DNA of 64,000 bases from Prosopocoilus inquinatus. Taxonomy: Eukaryota > Arthropoda > Insecta > Coleoptera > Lucanidae. The position numbers and the translations under genes are program-made. Below the pieces are notes generated by a model that saw only the letters and a program-made list of their open reading frames with translations, ran no database searches and was not told the DNA's origin. The stretch is taken from contig CM069880.1 in the NCBI GenBank assembly GCA_036172665.1, forward strand, positions 8,124,501-8,188,500, written 5' to 3'. Positions 50,729 to 63,910 of this stretch are shown here, in pieces (positions within the stretch are counted from its first letter, which is position 1; each line of letters begins with the position of its first letter).

Positions 50729-52127
50729 AACGATTGAAAAAAAATTAATATGAGTCGATGAAAGAAAAATTCATTAAGTCGAGAAGTTGTAAGATTAAAG
50801 TTGGAATGATATCGAACCTTAGTTTAATATAAAAAAATTAATTAAGAATTAAAAATTGTTTATTATTATACATGATACGCAGGATTGAGATAATGAGGTT
50901 CAATTTTGTCAACACAGTTCTATCTAAAATGTTAAGAAAATGAGTTCTTAATAAAAATCATGGGCTTTTTTTAGATTTGTTTACAAATCAAAAAAGCAAA
51001 TGAATTTTTCAAAACTTTCAATATGTGTTTGGATAAATTCCAGCTTTTTGCAAATTTTTTTAAACAAATATTAAACGTTTTGTTGGAATACATTTATATA
51101 TATATATATTTTGTTATAAGGTAAAATAAAATAAGTCTAATTCAGTCAATATATTACATATTTCAATTAATATTTTACATGATATCATGCACAATGTACT
51201 GATATATATAAAAAAAATAGGAATAACTTACGGTCAAAACTATATTGGAACTCTAAGATATACAACGTAGGCTATTTCTATATAGTATAAACATTTAGCG
51301 TTTATACAATCAACATATACAAACTATAACATTACCTTAAAAGCTACTGTAAATAATAATAAAATGAGTACAATAATAAAAATTTGGTTCCATCATAAAC
51401 TAACACATAATATATTCAAAATAATCGAGATTATATTAGTCTTGCATTTAATTTATAATAAACTGCCGTGTTTATATAATATTCATAGGGAATATACAGG
51501 TGGAAATTAATAGAAAACGGCTGGAATCCGCCATTTTTCATTAATTTATGGTGAAACATACAAGCTAAGTCTCCTAAGTTGTCGTCTTCTATTTGATACA
51601 CACAAGGGTACAAATTACATTGAATCTAAAATTGTATAATAGTGCACACGTTTTGTTAACAATTCAGGAAACGAAATTGTTCACTGGTTACAGTTCTACA
51701 ATTTTATAAAAATGGACCCTTAATGCCTATACACATTACGCATTTCATGCATCGTGTACAACGTGCGATAACTATTATCCTGCAACTCAGAAAAAATTAC
51801 GATACTTTTAAAGTAACATTAAAATAAAGCAATACACCTGTACAGACCTACAAATTAAAGTAATTATTACATTTCCAAGGTAGTAGTAATAAAACAAAAA
51901 TCATTTTAATACTATTTAACATCCGCACAATGTACACATACATTCTTTTTTTTACTTGGGAAATCTAAATTTTAAGATGGTACACTCTTTATTAAAAAGT
52001 AAGAAGCGGGATGGAACAGCTCAACAACAGCAAATCGACGACGGCAAGTGCAATTCAAATAAAAACTTGAAAAGAAAATAATAACGTAAACTCTGTTTGG
52101 AATGCACCCTCATGTTGTTAATTTTCT
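50729..52127. other. AT-rich spacer and AP-2 alpha 3' UTR
   Basis: Very AT-rich with an (AT)n run near 51098-51112. The right portion is presumably the AP-2 alpha 3' UTR. No coding exon seen. Confidence 0.45.
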
Positions 52128-55100
52128 TTAAAACTGATCGGCTAATAGATCACATATTTCCACCGAAACACTCTCCTTACTGGAACGAACTGTCAACCTG
52201 TACATCTGTAAAGAATTTGATCAGTGAAAGTATACCTGGGGTACCCTCCCCCCTTGCCAATCGTTACCTGAGCATTTTTATTGGGTTCTAAACGCAAGAG
52301 GCATCCAACTTGTTGAGTTCGCATGTGAATAATACCAGCACACACGAAATTATCCGGGTTAGGGTCAATTCCATCTAACAACTGCATTCCGAAGCCCATG
52401 ATTTTTGTTCTTGCCGCTTGTAAATCCATCGGAGCACTAGCCTTGAATATCTTTTGAGACCTTTGTTGATTTGTGCTGTAAAATCAAAAATTCATTAACT
52501 CATCACATAAATCACCTGGCAACCGTTTACTTACCTGCCTAAATTCTTCCATCTAGCAAAGAAAGACTCGCCGTTCATTTCAGTAGGTTCAAAGAACTTA
52601 TTGATGGTTAAAGGTAATTTAAGAGTAATTTTCTGGGGGATATTATTGTAGACGAAACTAATAGCAACGGTGGGTGTATCTGTAGTAATAAAGCTACAAA
52701 GTTACTTTGCGCAGGCAGAGTAAATTAATGCAATTAATTACCTGTGTAATCATCGATACATTCGGCGTTTAACATCTGCTGAATTTGAGCGCCAGCTTCT
52801 AAAGTGGGTTCTACCGGTTTCATTTGTATGCTTAATTTGGAAGCTTGTTCATCAGTCCAGAGAAGTGTTGGCACAAAATTCTGCAAGGGGAACGAGGTCT
52901 TGTTTCCGTAAAATAGGCCAAGCCGTCCAAGGTTTTGCCTGAATTCGCTTTTCACGCCGATTTGGATCAGGTCGTTTTCAAAAAGCACTCCGTTATTCTT
53001 ACATACAAATCTACATATAAATTTATATGAATACGATAAAAATAAAATAAAAATACAACGGCGTACTTCTTTGGATTATACATATTGTTGGTAATTGTTG
53101 CGTTTGTAGATTTTCCACTGTAAATATCACCGAGGACATCTAATAAAACCCCAGTATGTCCAGCACCCGGTTGTGAAGTTGGTGGGGTTGATAAACCTAA
53201 TAAATCACCGGAAGCAGTTGTGCTACAACAAATTTTTAAATCATTAATCATCACAACAAGAAATAAAATTACCTCGTGTTATTAATTTCGTTATTATGAT
53301 TTGATATAGGCGTGGGACTTTTGCCTTCTTTGACTTCGTTCTCAGGAACTCGCCCGGGCTTTTTCTTCTTCAGCACCGCCAGTATCGAGCTTTCACGCTC
53401 TGGAAACGCCGGCATTTCTTCCAACACGGTTGCCAAAACATCCGAACTAGCAATTATACTCAGCTGCAAGTACTCAGACGCCCTCTGTTGTAATTCAGCA
53501 TCGGCAGACCTTAAATTGCTGTGTTGCTTGAAAACGTCCTGCACTTGAGTACGGATTTCAGGAAATAAATTCACAAATTTGATGTAAGTGGAAAGGAGAA
53601 GAGCTCGTGTCATCGGTGAACACAAGTGATACTTCGAGTGCAACAGTTGAAATTGCACCGATGGGGAAGAACGATGGTCTCCGGCGATGAGGTTGCCAAA
53701 TTCTCCGAGGATGTAACCGCCTACTTTAACCATGTTTTCATGACATGCTGGGGCTTGAAGGGCCTAAAAAGCAAAACATCATTGCCCTTACCCCATCGAT
53801 AAATCCTTCATGTACAAGTACCTCGAATACAGTTTTCGCTGCATAACCTTGAACTTCATCTCTGTTAATAACAATTTGAATTACTCTATACCAAACTTCC
53901 TCCGACACGTAATCACCTGCTATTCTAATAAGATTTAATATCACGTCGACGTACCTGAAAACAAGGCGGAGATTAAATTTTTTTATGAGAACATCGAGTG
54001 GTTTACCAAGTATAATCTGTGGCGTATTTCTCTGCTAGTATAGCAACTTTGAGCACCATTTCTTCCCGAATGGAATAGTCAGCAGTTTCCAGGTAATTCA
54101 ACATTTCCTGCACGATTTCCTCGGCATTTGTCTTGTCACACATGGCATATAGGAGGTCAACCGCTTGTTGCCTCACGGACACATCTTTCTCCATTTTCAT
54201 CGACAATATAACAACCTCCTGGTGTTTCTTAACAGCTTCGTGGGAAAACTCCGAGGTCGCTAAATGACACATTGATTCGAGAGCTAAATATCTTAAATTC
54301 GTTTCTCTATTACTTAAAAACTGGCCTAGCTGATTACACGCTCTAACTAGTAAATTGGCTTCGCTAGAAAAAAAAAGAAAAAAGAAAATGTCTTTTCTTA
54401 CTTATTAAAGCCACAACAGGTATTGTATACCTGTCATTATGAATGATGAGGCTAATAGCTTCGAATAGGACTGCATTTTTAGCATTTGAATGCTGCACTT
54501 TTTTAGACTTAGGTGGTTCTTGCGCTTTGTTCAAAATTGTTTCTAAACACTCGTTCAGGCGGCCTCTTACACCCGGATCTTCGGCTGCAACAACAAAACT
54601 ATGCAAAAAAAAAATTAACGCCGGAGGTGAAACTCAATTACCTGGTGGGGTGTAATTCTGAAGTAAACGAAGCAGTTTTACAGATAACCAAGGGGCGGGT
54701 ACAAAATAATACGTGTAATCTTGAAGATCAGTGTAGCTTGCGGTGACGATCTATGAGTTTAATTTAATAAGAAAAGAAAATGGTGGGTCATTCAAGGAAG
54801 AACTTACCCGACTTAATCTAGAAACTGCTAAAGAAACGCAGCCTTTGTATTCGTCGGGGTTTTTCTTGACGAGAGCGTCTATTAAACTCGTTGCTGCTGT
54901 TACCACCCCCATGTGCTGATCGTTTAAAAGATGTATGATACGGGAAGTCCATTCGCCCCCAGGAATAATTTCCTGGGAAGTACGGAACAGTCTTAGAAGA
55001 CATAACGCTGCACTTTGCTTGACTACATCCATAGTGTCACTATAATTAAACCAAAATTAATAAATTAATTAAAATGAATCATAAATCTATTATTACATAA

Positions 55101-55784
55101 GAGGAAAACATTTATCACTTAAGTGGCATTTGGTTTGACAAACAAAATTAATTGATTTGTAAATTATTTTAAGTATTTAAAAGCCTTACGCTGACACTAA
55201 TAGTTTTGGAATTTCGCTTCCAAAAGCTTCCGCCATTTCTTTGCTCCCAATGTTTGCGATGCATTGCAGTGCCAAATTAACATGAATAGGATTTCTTGAT
55301 TGTAAGTCGTTCTTTATGCTCTGTATGATAAGTTTGATTAATTCGCTGTTAGTGTTGACTAGTACTGATATGAATAAATATCCCTAAAAGAAAAAAAAAC
55401 ACAAGTGAATTATTATGGGATAATAAAATGGTCGATGTTTGACACTTACAATCTGTTTTTCTGAGTATTTGTTTGAAGATAATAAATTGACGGCCTCCAT
55501 GTGCCCAAAATCAATATCATGTCCAAGTAAAAATATAAACAAAAGTTTACAAACATATTTTTTCTTTTGATAACCATCCAGAGTTTTATCACCCTTGAAC
55601 TTGCTTCGTATGTTGGCCAACTCCTTGTTAATGCGTTTTATCTCGGCCTCCTTACTTTTACCTAAAATAATCGTTGCATTAGAAGAAGAACAACTGGGAA
55701 ATAGATGATTTAAAACTCACAGTTTCTGATGTCGGATATGAAAACAGCAAGGCCTCGCATGCCATCTCCTCGAACAGCTGGCAT
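52128..55784 (-). CDS. AP-2alpha: AP-2 complex subunit alpha (alpha-adaptin)
   Basis: Fourteen exons (55784-55721, 55661-55450, 55383-55190, 55039-54808, 54750-54642, 54584-54431, 54363-54007, 53954-53822, 53763-53273, 53222-53067, 53010-52742, 52679-52535, 52475-52268, 52205-52128) join in phase to 933 aa, the usual length. The N terminus [20 protein letters not shown] is diagnostic. The trunk of helical repeats (to about 620) includes [20 protein letters not shown] and [14 protein letters not shown] flexible hinge has [14 protein letters not shown]. The C-terminal appendage (about 700-933) begins near [20 protein letters not shown] and contains FFARWKNLG and [13 protein letters not shown]. 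Alpha-adaptin binds PIP2, cargo dileucine motifs (with sigma) and endocytic accessory proteins in clathrin coats at the plasma membrane. All junctions are GT/AG. Confidence 0.95.
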
Positions 55785-57094
55785 TTTGACGGGCTGCCCG
55801 GCACTTTAGTATTCCTATATCTAAAAAAGTTTTACACAAAATAAGCCGATTCTTTAATGTGTCATGCCGTAATATGTGAAAAGGTCAAATTGACCCTCCC
55901 CCTAAGAACGATACCGACTTTTGACAGTAAATTGTTAACTTGAAGTGCCAATACACCTACCTTCTTTACAATATCGGTCGGATTTTAAAGACAAGACCCT
56001 CAATAACAACCTCAAAGGAGGAAAGGAATACCCAACACCTTAATTTTAAAGTACGTATACTAACTAATCCTATAGAGAAAGCAACTCTACAACTCTGTCA
56101 CCTGTCACTGTACTATAGGCAACCGTGCAATCAACAAAGTAGCGAAACAGTGCTACCAACTGTTTTCATTTCTAACAACTTCTGGTGTGTTTTAAAATTC
56201 CCTTTGAAACATTTGAAATTTAAACATGAACTGTTATAATAATTATATTATTGGTAATATTTAAAAAGCAGCGTTACAAATTACATATAAAACTCACCTT
56301 TCTCTCTGTGACGATTTCGAAAAATTTTGTCGCTATCTCCTATGTCTGCACTACAAATTAAAACAGGACAAACATTGGGCGCGTTCATGGGCAGCGAGCG
56401 GTTGAATTGCTTATTCAGCAACCGCTTTTAAACGACATTGCGCTGAGAACACTGCAAATCAGCTGCTGCTTGTGTGAAGTAGCGCAATTAATTTACGCTA
56501 CGTGCACTAGCGCATCATTTTTTATCAATCAGGTCTGACGTCTAACTCTAAATGTTTTTTGTATTAATAAATGGGAAAGCTTTTTTGTAAATTATTCTTA
56601 AACGTAGTGTAGTTATTTAATGCTGAAAATAACGATCACAATGTGGCCACAACAGTAGAATAAAATGAAAGTGATAGAATTCACCGAGTTGTTCAGAAAA
56701 CTTAAATCACGCTAAGTACTGACTAGTAGCTGCTTGAACGCGACTTACCTTTTTAACGTTGTTTTTACAAAAAAAAAATGTAGCATCAATTATGTGCTTC
56801 AATACTTTCTTTATTCAGGTTTAGATAAATCTACAGGTGTAAAGGTCTAGAAATTTTATGACTAGCTCAGCACATGTATATATTATATAGATATATTTTA
56901 TTTGTTCGTTATAAACTTAACAAAAAGAATCATTAAATTTAAAATACAACAATCAAATATTCAATAGATTTTTTAATTTAAATATAGTGCTTTCATGATG
57001 AATTTAAATAAATAAATAATTAAAAATCAATATAAAATATCAGTAAAAAAATTGTGATGTTTAAGTAGAGACGATGCTATCCTAACTTTCACCA
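55785..57094. other. AP-2 alpha upstream region and Ero1 3' UTR
   Basis: The left part holds probable AP-2 alpha leader exons (an exon-like segment near 56300-56345). A GC-richer patch at 56385-56475 (GGGCAGCGAGCGGTTG, AACCGCTTTTAAACG) is the likely promoter. The right part is the AT-rich Ero1 3' UTR. No other gene is seen. Confidence 0.45.
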
Positions 57095-58906
57095 TCATCT
57101 CAATAATTGCCGGAACTCGTCCAGTTCGTAAATACTTGTCGATAACCTGCAGTCACAACACAAAAATAATTGCGGATATAAATCCACGAATGCCAATTTT
57201 ACCTGCCAATACTGTTAATAAGAGAAACAATCTCTGTACGTTGCAACTGGAAGCTTTCCCTGTGTTCATGAAGGTACAATTCAGGACTTTCATGATCGAA
57301 CATTCCAGAAAATAAGATTTTCAAAGCAGTTCCTAATCCTTGAGTCTACAATCACATGTATATTACATAAAATACCTTAAATAGTCCATGAAATACCTGT
57401 AATTTTCCCCAAAGCTTACACTTATCACAACCAACACAGTCCATAATAGTGGAGACGTTACGAAAATGCTGCTTAAACTCGGCCTTTAATTTCTGCGCTC
57501 TCTCACCCCCCGTAAACATAGAGCTTTCATTAAAATGCTCGGGGAATATTTTCACCACGTTTAACAAATCTTTAACTGCTAGTTTCGTATCCCAATCTTC
57601 AGCTTCGTTACCTAAAGAGAAAAGCGTAAAACCCGACTTGATTTATAATATTACATGATATTACCCGTATAAAATTCTTCTCGTAGTAAATACGGAGAAG
57701 CTTTCGCAAGCGCACGTAACTCTAGTAAGTACACAAAGTATAAGTTGCGAAGCCAATTCGGTCCTTCCCTGTTGGTAGTTTCAGGCGAAAATCTTCTCTT
57801 AAATTCATACAAGTTTGGTCCCCATTTACCTTTACTCTCTAAACCTAATTCGCTCTGCTCAGATAACAAGTATTTCGCACAGAGGTGAATGTTTATGCTC
57901 GTATGTAATCCAGAAATCGCTCTGTAGAAGACTCTTTTTTCCAAGCACATTCCATTTAGTTTTTCATTTTGTATATAGGAATTGAAAGACCTGCTCGGCC
58001 TTAAATAAATCATTTAAAACATCAATGCGAAAATGTACCTCTGAAAACAATTGTAGGTACCTGAAGCAATTTTCTAAATAAATGCTGTTCCATATTCTAT
58101 GGGCGGAATGACCACGGTACCCTGTATACCGCTCTGGATTGAGGAGTAAATCAACATACTCTGCATCATTGTCGTGTTCATTTATTATACAGAAGTTATC
58201 CTGGGCATCATCAAATGCTTTCCACAATTCAAAATATTCCTGGGATTTTGTAGCGATTGTTGTGTTTAAATAACTTAACTCAGGATTATAATCTTCATCA
58301 CAACCAGATACCTAGAAATTAAAAAAAAAAATGCATCTCAGCTATTTAAATATAATGATTAATCAATGTTTGGGGATTTAAATTTAATCAATCTTCCACG
58401 AAGATCTAATCAATCACTGTAATACTGATAATAATGTGTAATGTATTCAAAATATTTTGATATTAATACCTTTTCTTCCTTTTTAGAAACCGTCACTTCT
58501 TTTGCAGAGCCTTTTAACCCTGGTGGAATGTCTTCTTCTTGACAAGGTTCAACGTGGCAATGCCTTATCGCACATCTACTATCGTCTGCCCAAAAGGGGC
58601 ACTGTCGCTTTAAATTAACTTTATAAAATCGGAAGTAGTCTTTAGTAAGTAAACTGCGCAGTCGAGGGTAAATCTTAACATTATTAAAATAATCTACAGT
58701 ATCTACGTTACATGTACAATCATCAATACGTCCATGCAACTGAAATGATATTATTAGTAAACAAATGGCTGATGCAAAGCAAAAAAGCTGTTTTTATTTA
58801 CCTGACAAAAACATTGGTCATCTTCCTGAACTCCGAAGTACCCAAAGCTTTGGCTAATTACGAAGAGCAACAGACATGAGTGTGTTATTAGACAAACTGA
58901 AGACAT
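57095..58906 (-). CDS. Ero1L: Endoplasmic reticulum oxidoreductin 1 (Ero1)
   Basis: Seven exons (58906-58802, 58739-58470, 58311-58061, 57999-57665, 57611-57397, 57345-57203, 57146-57095) join in phase to 456 aa. The signal peptide is [20 protein letters not shown]. The family cysteine pattern follows: [14 protein letters not shown] near the start, and the shuttle loop [23 protein letters not shown]-pocket segments include [20 protein letters not shown] and [18 protein letters not shown]. The inner active site [14 protein letters not shown] gives C379-X2-C382-X2-C385. Ero1 oxidises PDI and passes electrons through FAD to oxygen, making H2O2. The exon 4 acceptor (TATTTAAG before GCCGAGC) is pyrimidine-poor but restores the conserved RPSRSFNSY segment. 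Confidence 0.94.
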
Positions 58907-59421
58907 TACTACACGTTTGCTGCTTACATTTAAATGATCTTTGAATTGATTATTGTTTTAATCTGAACGTGTATCTCGCCTCCTATACGCCATTTACACA
59001 CCAATCAGCATGAAACAAATCAAACACTGATTTTGCACGTATGCATCATATGTTGATTTGACACTTGTTGACGCTACGCGCACGTTAAAATGGCTGCCTA
59101 ATCTCAAGGCGTTACTCCAATTAAAACCGGCGTTTATTGATCGCATCTGATTTCTTTTGTTTTAATTTATTATTAATAAAACACTAAGAGAAAATAAATT
59201 AGGTTTTAATTAAATATTCTGTACAAAACAAAATTTTTTTTACAAAAAGTAAACGAGACATTCAGAAATGATGAACTTACCCCGATATTAACAGATATAA
59301 AATTTAAGTAATTCTAAACTCAAGAAACGTTACACTTATGGATCATCTATTAATACTGGGGTTACATAAATATATTTATATATATGTAAGTATATAAGGG
59401 CATTTAAATATCATTGAGTTT
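58907..59421. other. Ero1 promoter and phosphatase 3' UTR
   Basis: Short spacer. It includes TGACACTTGTTGACGCTACGCG and AAAATGGCTGCC near 59059-59097, a GC-richer block that may be the Ero1 promoter. The left-reading phosphatase 3' UTR occupies part of it. No coding frame. Confidence 0.45.
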
Positions 59422-60370
59422 TCAATAGTAATTTCTAGTTAATGAGAGTGATCTTCTTTTAAATAAAACATGCTGTAATTGTGCTAGGTGGTGTAAAAAC
59501 CCTGGGTTAGGAAAAACTCGTCTTTGCCTAAAAACAAACTGCAAAGCCTCCGCGCAGTCCATATGTCTCACGATCATCAGGTACGCTATGACAAATGTAG
59601 CTGAGCGAGATATTCCAACCACGCAGTGAACGAGTATTCGCCCTGTAAATGACAAATATAATATAATATTTTTCACAGATTATAAATTACATGTACCTCT
59701 GCTTCTTATTGCGCTATCTATGAATGCAGCGGCTTGCTCGAAGTATATAGATATGTCCCACGAAGGCCTATCATGTCCAGGGATTCCCATGTATTTAATT
59801 TTGACATTTCTGTAATAAGCCTCGTTTGTATCAACTTGGTACTCGTCTTTCCCTTCGGCACAGTTTAAAATGTGTGTTATTCCATTTTCCACCAAAAACT
59901 TCTTGTCCTTCGCAGCATACCTGCAAAAACAAAAAAAAGGCATCATTTAGAACATGCACCACAAATATTTGCAATTACGAACTTGTCTCCTAGGTACAAC
60001 CCATTATCAATTCTATTAACTGAATGAATATTCGATATGCTTGAATGTGCATCAGATCTGACTGTGTAGGTCAATTCATCAAGTACGTCAATCAAGTATC
60101 TGCCAGAGATTTGAGTGTCTGTGGATCTTGGCCTTAGGGTACCCTACGAATGTTGGAAATTAAATTTAGGTTAAGGACATGTTTACATGAACGTTTAGAT
60201 GCAATCAGTATTGTATACTTACGCTGTATACCGCGTCTCGCCACATTTCATTACTTCGAAACGCGTTATCAGTGGAAAAAGGCGCACTCCGTGATTTTTC
60301 TACAGAATGAGTAACGTACTAAATTTACAAGCTAGTCTAGGCACGCAATACTAACACCATGCAATGACAT
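59422..60370 (-). CDS. Dual-specificity phosphatase (DUSP3/DUSP29-like)
   Basis: Five exons (60370-60358, 60299-60223, 60143-59983, 59920-59697, 59642-59422) join to 231 aa. Order: SDAHSSISNIHSVNRIDNGLYLGDKYAAKDK, the atypical DUSP opening; GITHILNCAEGKDEYQV; the general-acid region MGIPGHDRPSWDIS; then the catalytic loop HCVVGISRSAT with Cys165 and Arg171; and LMIVRHMDCAEALQFV. No MAPK-docking rhodanese domain precedes it, so it belongs to the atypical DUSPs. Vertebrate relatives dephosphorylate MAPKs (DUSP3) or act in muscle metabolism (DUSP29). The first coding exon of only 13 nt is the least sure part; a methionine at MWRDAVYS in exon 2 is an alternative start. Confidence 0.85.
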
Positions 60371-63177
60371 TTCAATACGTAATTTTATAAATAGCAATTT
60401 GGTACTATGCCAAACTTATACATCTACTACGCTGAAGATTAAAATAAAATGTATTCCAGGAATTTGTAAAGACGAGTAAACGACATTTATAACTCTAGGC
60501 GCAGGTTGTCCATGGTTGTCCACATCTTAAGATCGACTTACAGTAGACTACCGCCTACAGGCAGTACAATCAATCGATTATCCAAAGAAAAAAAAGCGTA
60601 ATAATAGTTTACTTAAAAAAAACATGTCAGCAATAGAAATCAAATGGTCAAGTAAAAATTAAAAAAAAAACAAACTTCTTAACACCTAACACCGTTGTTT
60701 TAAATTAATAATTTAAAATAATTTTGTAACTTACCCAAACTCTTAAAATCTCAATTTTTACTATGATTATTTATTAAAAGTTTAATAATCAAAATGCATT
60801 CGCATTCAAATGTGGAGCAGCCAATCAAATAATTGCAAATTTTTAGTTACACAGCTGTCTGCTAGGGGCGTCGTCATTCGTGTTCATTGTTCGGTTAGTG
60901 AAGTTTGAATGTGCGCCTTGCACGTATTAACAAACGGTCTGTATAAATTAATTAATACTTAATTAAATATTTAATAATTTGATTGTGTAATACGTTTGTA
61001 AGCGCTCGAGTTACATATTTTTGATATGCTTGCTTTTTGAATAGCGCCTCCCAATCAAGGTGATGCCAACATAACATCTCGAACTTGGTGTTTTTATCGT
61101 TTCGAATCTCATAAAATGCAACGATTTTCTTTAAAATTATGTATCATAAGAACGATTTTGATGTTTAAATTCTTAATTTCTATTTAAAAATGTTTACCGC
61201 CATTTTGATTTTCGTACGAAGCGTCCTCTATAATTTTGTCTCTATCTATATAATGTCCCGTGGTTGTTATTGGTTGATAACATTCACGTGATCACTATTT
61301 GAAATTTTGAAAACTGTTAGTAGCGCAAATTATATTGTTTAAAAAATAATAATTTTGTTAGTTTTGCAAAGAAAAATTCAATTAATTAGGTGCACGAGCT
61401 GTGATTTTAGCATGTTTAAGTTTAGGCAGGTTATGAAGTTAATGTTTTTGATTCGTTTTAAGTATTATGTAGTTATAATGATTCCAGCCGTTTTGCTTTA
61501 ATTAAATTTTTGCAGGTAATTGTATTTCTAGTAGCCTGATTTGATTCGATTTGTAATACACTTCCTTTCTATTAATTTTAAATATCGTATATATATTCGT
61601 ACTTTGTATTTTTAAATTTTTTCTTTTAAGCTCACGGCCTCATTTTAAATAAAATATCAAACTCAAAATCATGTAATGTATCATAAGCACTTAAAAATTG
61701 AATAAAAACGTATCATTTTATTTATTTTGGTCTGACTAGATAGATATTTTTTATGGGATTTATTTGTATTCAGGTAGAACAAGTTAATACGAAATTATCG
61801 TTTATATGTTTAATAGCATTGAATATCTACATACATATTTTAATATCAACATAAATAAAACTTATACAAGAGAATTATACAAAATAAAAATACTCAAGTA
61901 GGCAAAAGACACACCACAAAGACGTAACTGATGATGAATAAGAATAATCAAACACAGAGTATATAAAAATACAGATTTCAGCAAGTATAAAAAAAATATA
62001 TTTTGCAAATTTTGGCCGTTGTAACTGCGCTAAAGTTATTTGTATTCGGCGTTCCCTGCAAAGTAATGAAAAATTTAAATACGTAAACTAGTACTATACA
62101 GAGGTAGTCAGTTTGTGCATACACAAGAAAGGCACGTTCAGTATCAATACTTACAAATAATACAATCAAAAAATAATCAGAAAATATTCAGTCTTGGTAC
62201 TTCTATAATTTCTTATTACATTCGATGCAAACAGTTTCCTACAGTTAAAATTTATGCGACAGATTTTTTTTTTATTTTTCACCAAACAAATCAACTGTAA
62301 TTTTTCATAAATAGACCCCATTCTGTTAATCAAAAATAAAATAAATATATTTACATGTTTTCGTATTTAATCGAGTCAGTTATTGGAAAAATATGAGAGA
62401 GAGAGAGAGAATTATTTTAAATATAAATGTGATTCCTGTAGCACAAATTTTAAACAACGCATCATTTTCACACTATATTCGCATAAAGAAAGATCTGTAA
62501 GAGAACAAGAAAGTTAGTAAATAGCATGAGTATTAAGATTTATGTATAGATAAATAGTATTTTTAAAAATACCAATAAGACTAGCTGATAAACTTACGCG
62601 TAATTAGAAGTTATAAATTAGATAAGAGTATTTTTTTTACAAAATAAAATACTAGTTATAAATATTTTTTGAGCATATTACAATAACACAACTAAAATTT
62701 GACTACTAACCAATAATTTTAACGAAATGAAAATTATTTCGAAGACACAGGACTTAGTTTTATTTTTTACTTGGACACCGAACTCGGTTATTCTTAACAG
62801 GCCATTTAATTAATAAATATTTGTACTTTTTTTTTATTTACTTCGTACATACTCATAACATAATTGTATCAAGTGCGGGGAAGGGGATTAACATTTTGGC
62901 ACATTTTATTTTGTTTAATTTATCTCATGGAATTTAGATTTTGATTGATTTATCAGAATGAGTTTGCATTTTGAGGAATGACTTTTAATTTTTGTTCGAA
63001 TTGAGATGCTACAGTATGTACACGATAATTTACAACTTAAATTTGTAAATAGTACGCGAGGCCTGATAATCACACTAAAAGGTTGTAATTAAAAAAAAAA
63101 ATAATTTCAAACAATATGGTCCCAAGTAATGGCAAGACGGGCAAAATAAACTAAAACAATTTGTTTCTGTGATGCTA
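60371..63177. other. Phosphatase upstream region and naked cuticle 3' UTR
   Basis: The left part is the probable phosphatase promoter, with a GC-richer block at 60850-60925. The right part, below the nkd stop, is probably a long nkd 3' UTR with AATAAA signals near 61850-61870 and 62335-62345. A (GA)n run lies at 62395-62410. I see no coding exon. Confidence 0.45.
62395..62410. repeat. (GA)n microsatellite
   Basis: Eight GA dinucleotides in the presumed nkd 3' UTR. Confidence 0.8.
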
Positions 63178-63910
63178 TTAAACAACTATAGGGGTTTCTT
63201 GGTAATGATGATAATGATGATGAATATGCTCATGCACGTGATGATGTTCATGTCTTTCAACACTAGAACTAGGACTTGATGGAGTATTACTAGATTGTTT
63301 TTCTTGACTTGTCGAGCGGTGCTCAGTTTTGTGAGTTTGATCATTCGAACAGAAGTTCGAAGAGAATTCTTGTTCTAGCCACCGCATGACTTGGGCCATC
63401 GCTCTTGCTTGATCCTCCTGCCTGTTTCTGTGCCTTAGATAATGCGGCGATGATGTATTGCCCAAGACGATTTGTGGAATTTTTTTCACATTTTTCTTGA
63501 ACGTTTTAGCTTGGGGGGTGGTATCGGTACCTTTTGGTACTGATTTTTTCGGCGTTTTCTGTTCCGCATTTTCACTATTTTGTTGATTCATTAACAAATG
63601 GCAATGTAAGGGTAAATTTCTGTATCCTTGCGGTTTTATCCGGTTGTGTTTACGACAGCCTTGATTTTTCCTCATCGGTATTCTCTTGCTCGACACACAC
63701 ATGACTGCATCAATTAATTTATTATATTGACAATTAGTGTTCGGTAGTTGAGTAGCATTTTGGAATGATGCTAGATCTACGTAGAAATGGGTGGGGTCCA
63801 TTATGTCTGCTAAATATTGAAGGGTTGGCATTTGCGAAGATTTCTGATGTCTCTGTTTTGCTTCGTTTCGTTGGGAACGCTTCGTATCGGAATTTAAATG
63901 GCTTTGTTTT
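63178..63910 (-). CDS. nkd: Naked cuticle, 3' terminal coding exon (gene continues past the window)
   Basis: A terminal exon of 733 nt opens after TTTTGCAG at 63911-63918 with one base completing a split codon, and ends at TAA 63178-63180. It encodes about 243 residues that are basic, Gln/Asn/Ser-rich and end in a histidine-rich tail (HEHHHVHEHIHHHYHHYQ, then ETPIVV). Such a His-rich C terminus closes Naked cuticle proteins of insects and vertebrates. The Dishevelled-binding EF-hand and N-terminal myristoylation part would be in upstream exons beyond 64000. Internal segments such as MPTLQYLADIMDPTHFYVDL and NLPLHCHLLMNQQ look conserved. Nkd antagonises Wnt signalling by binding Dishevelled. 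Identification rests mainly on the His tail and overall layout. Confidence 0.72.
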
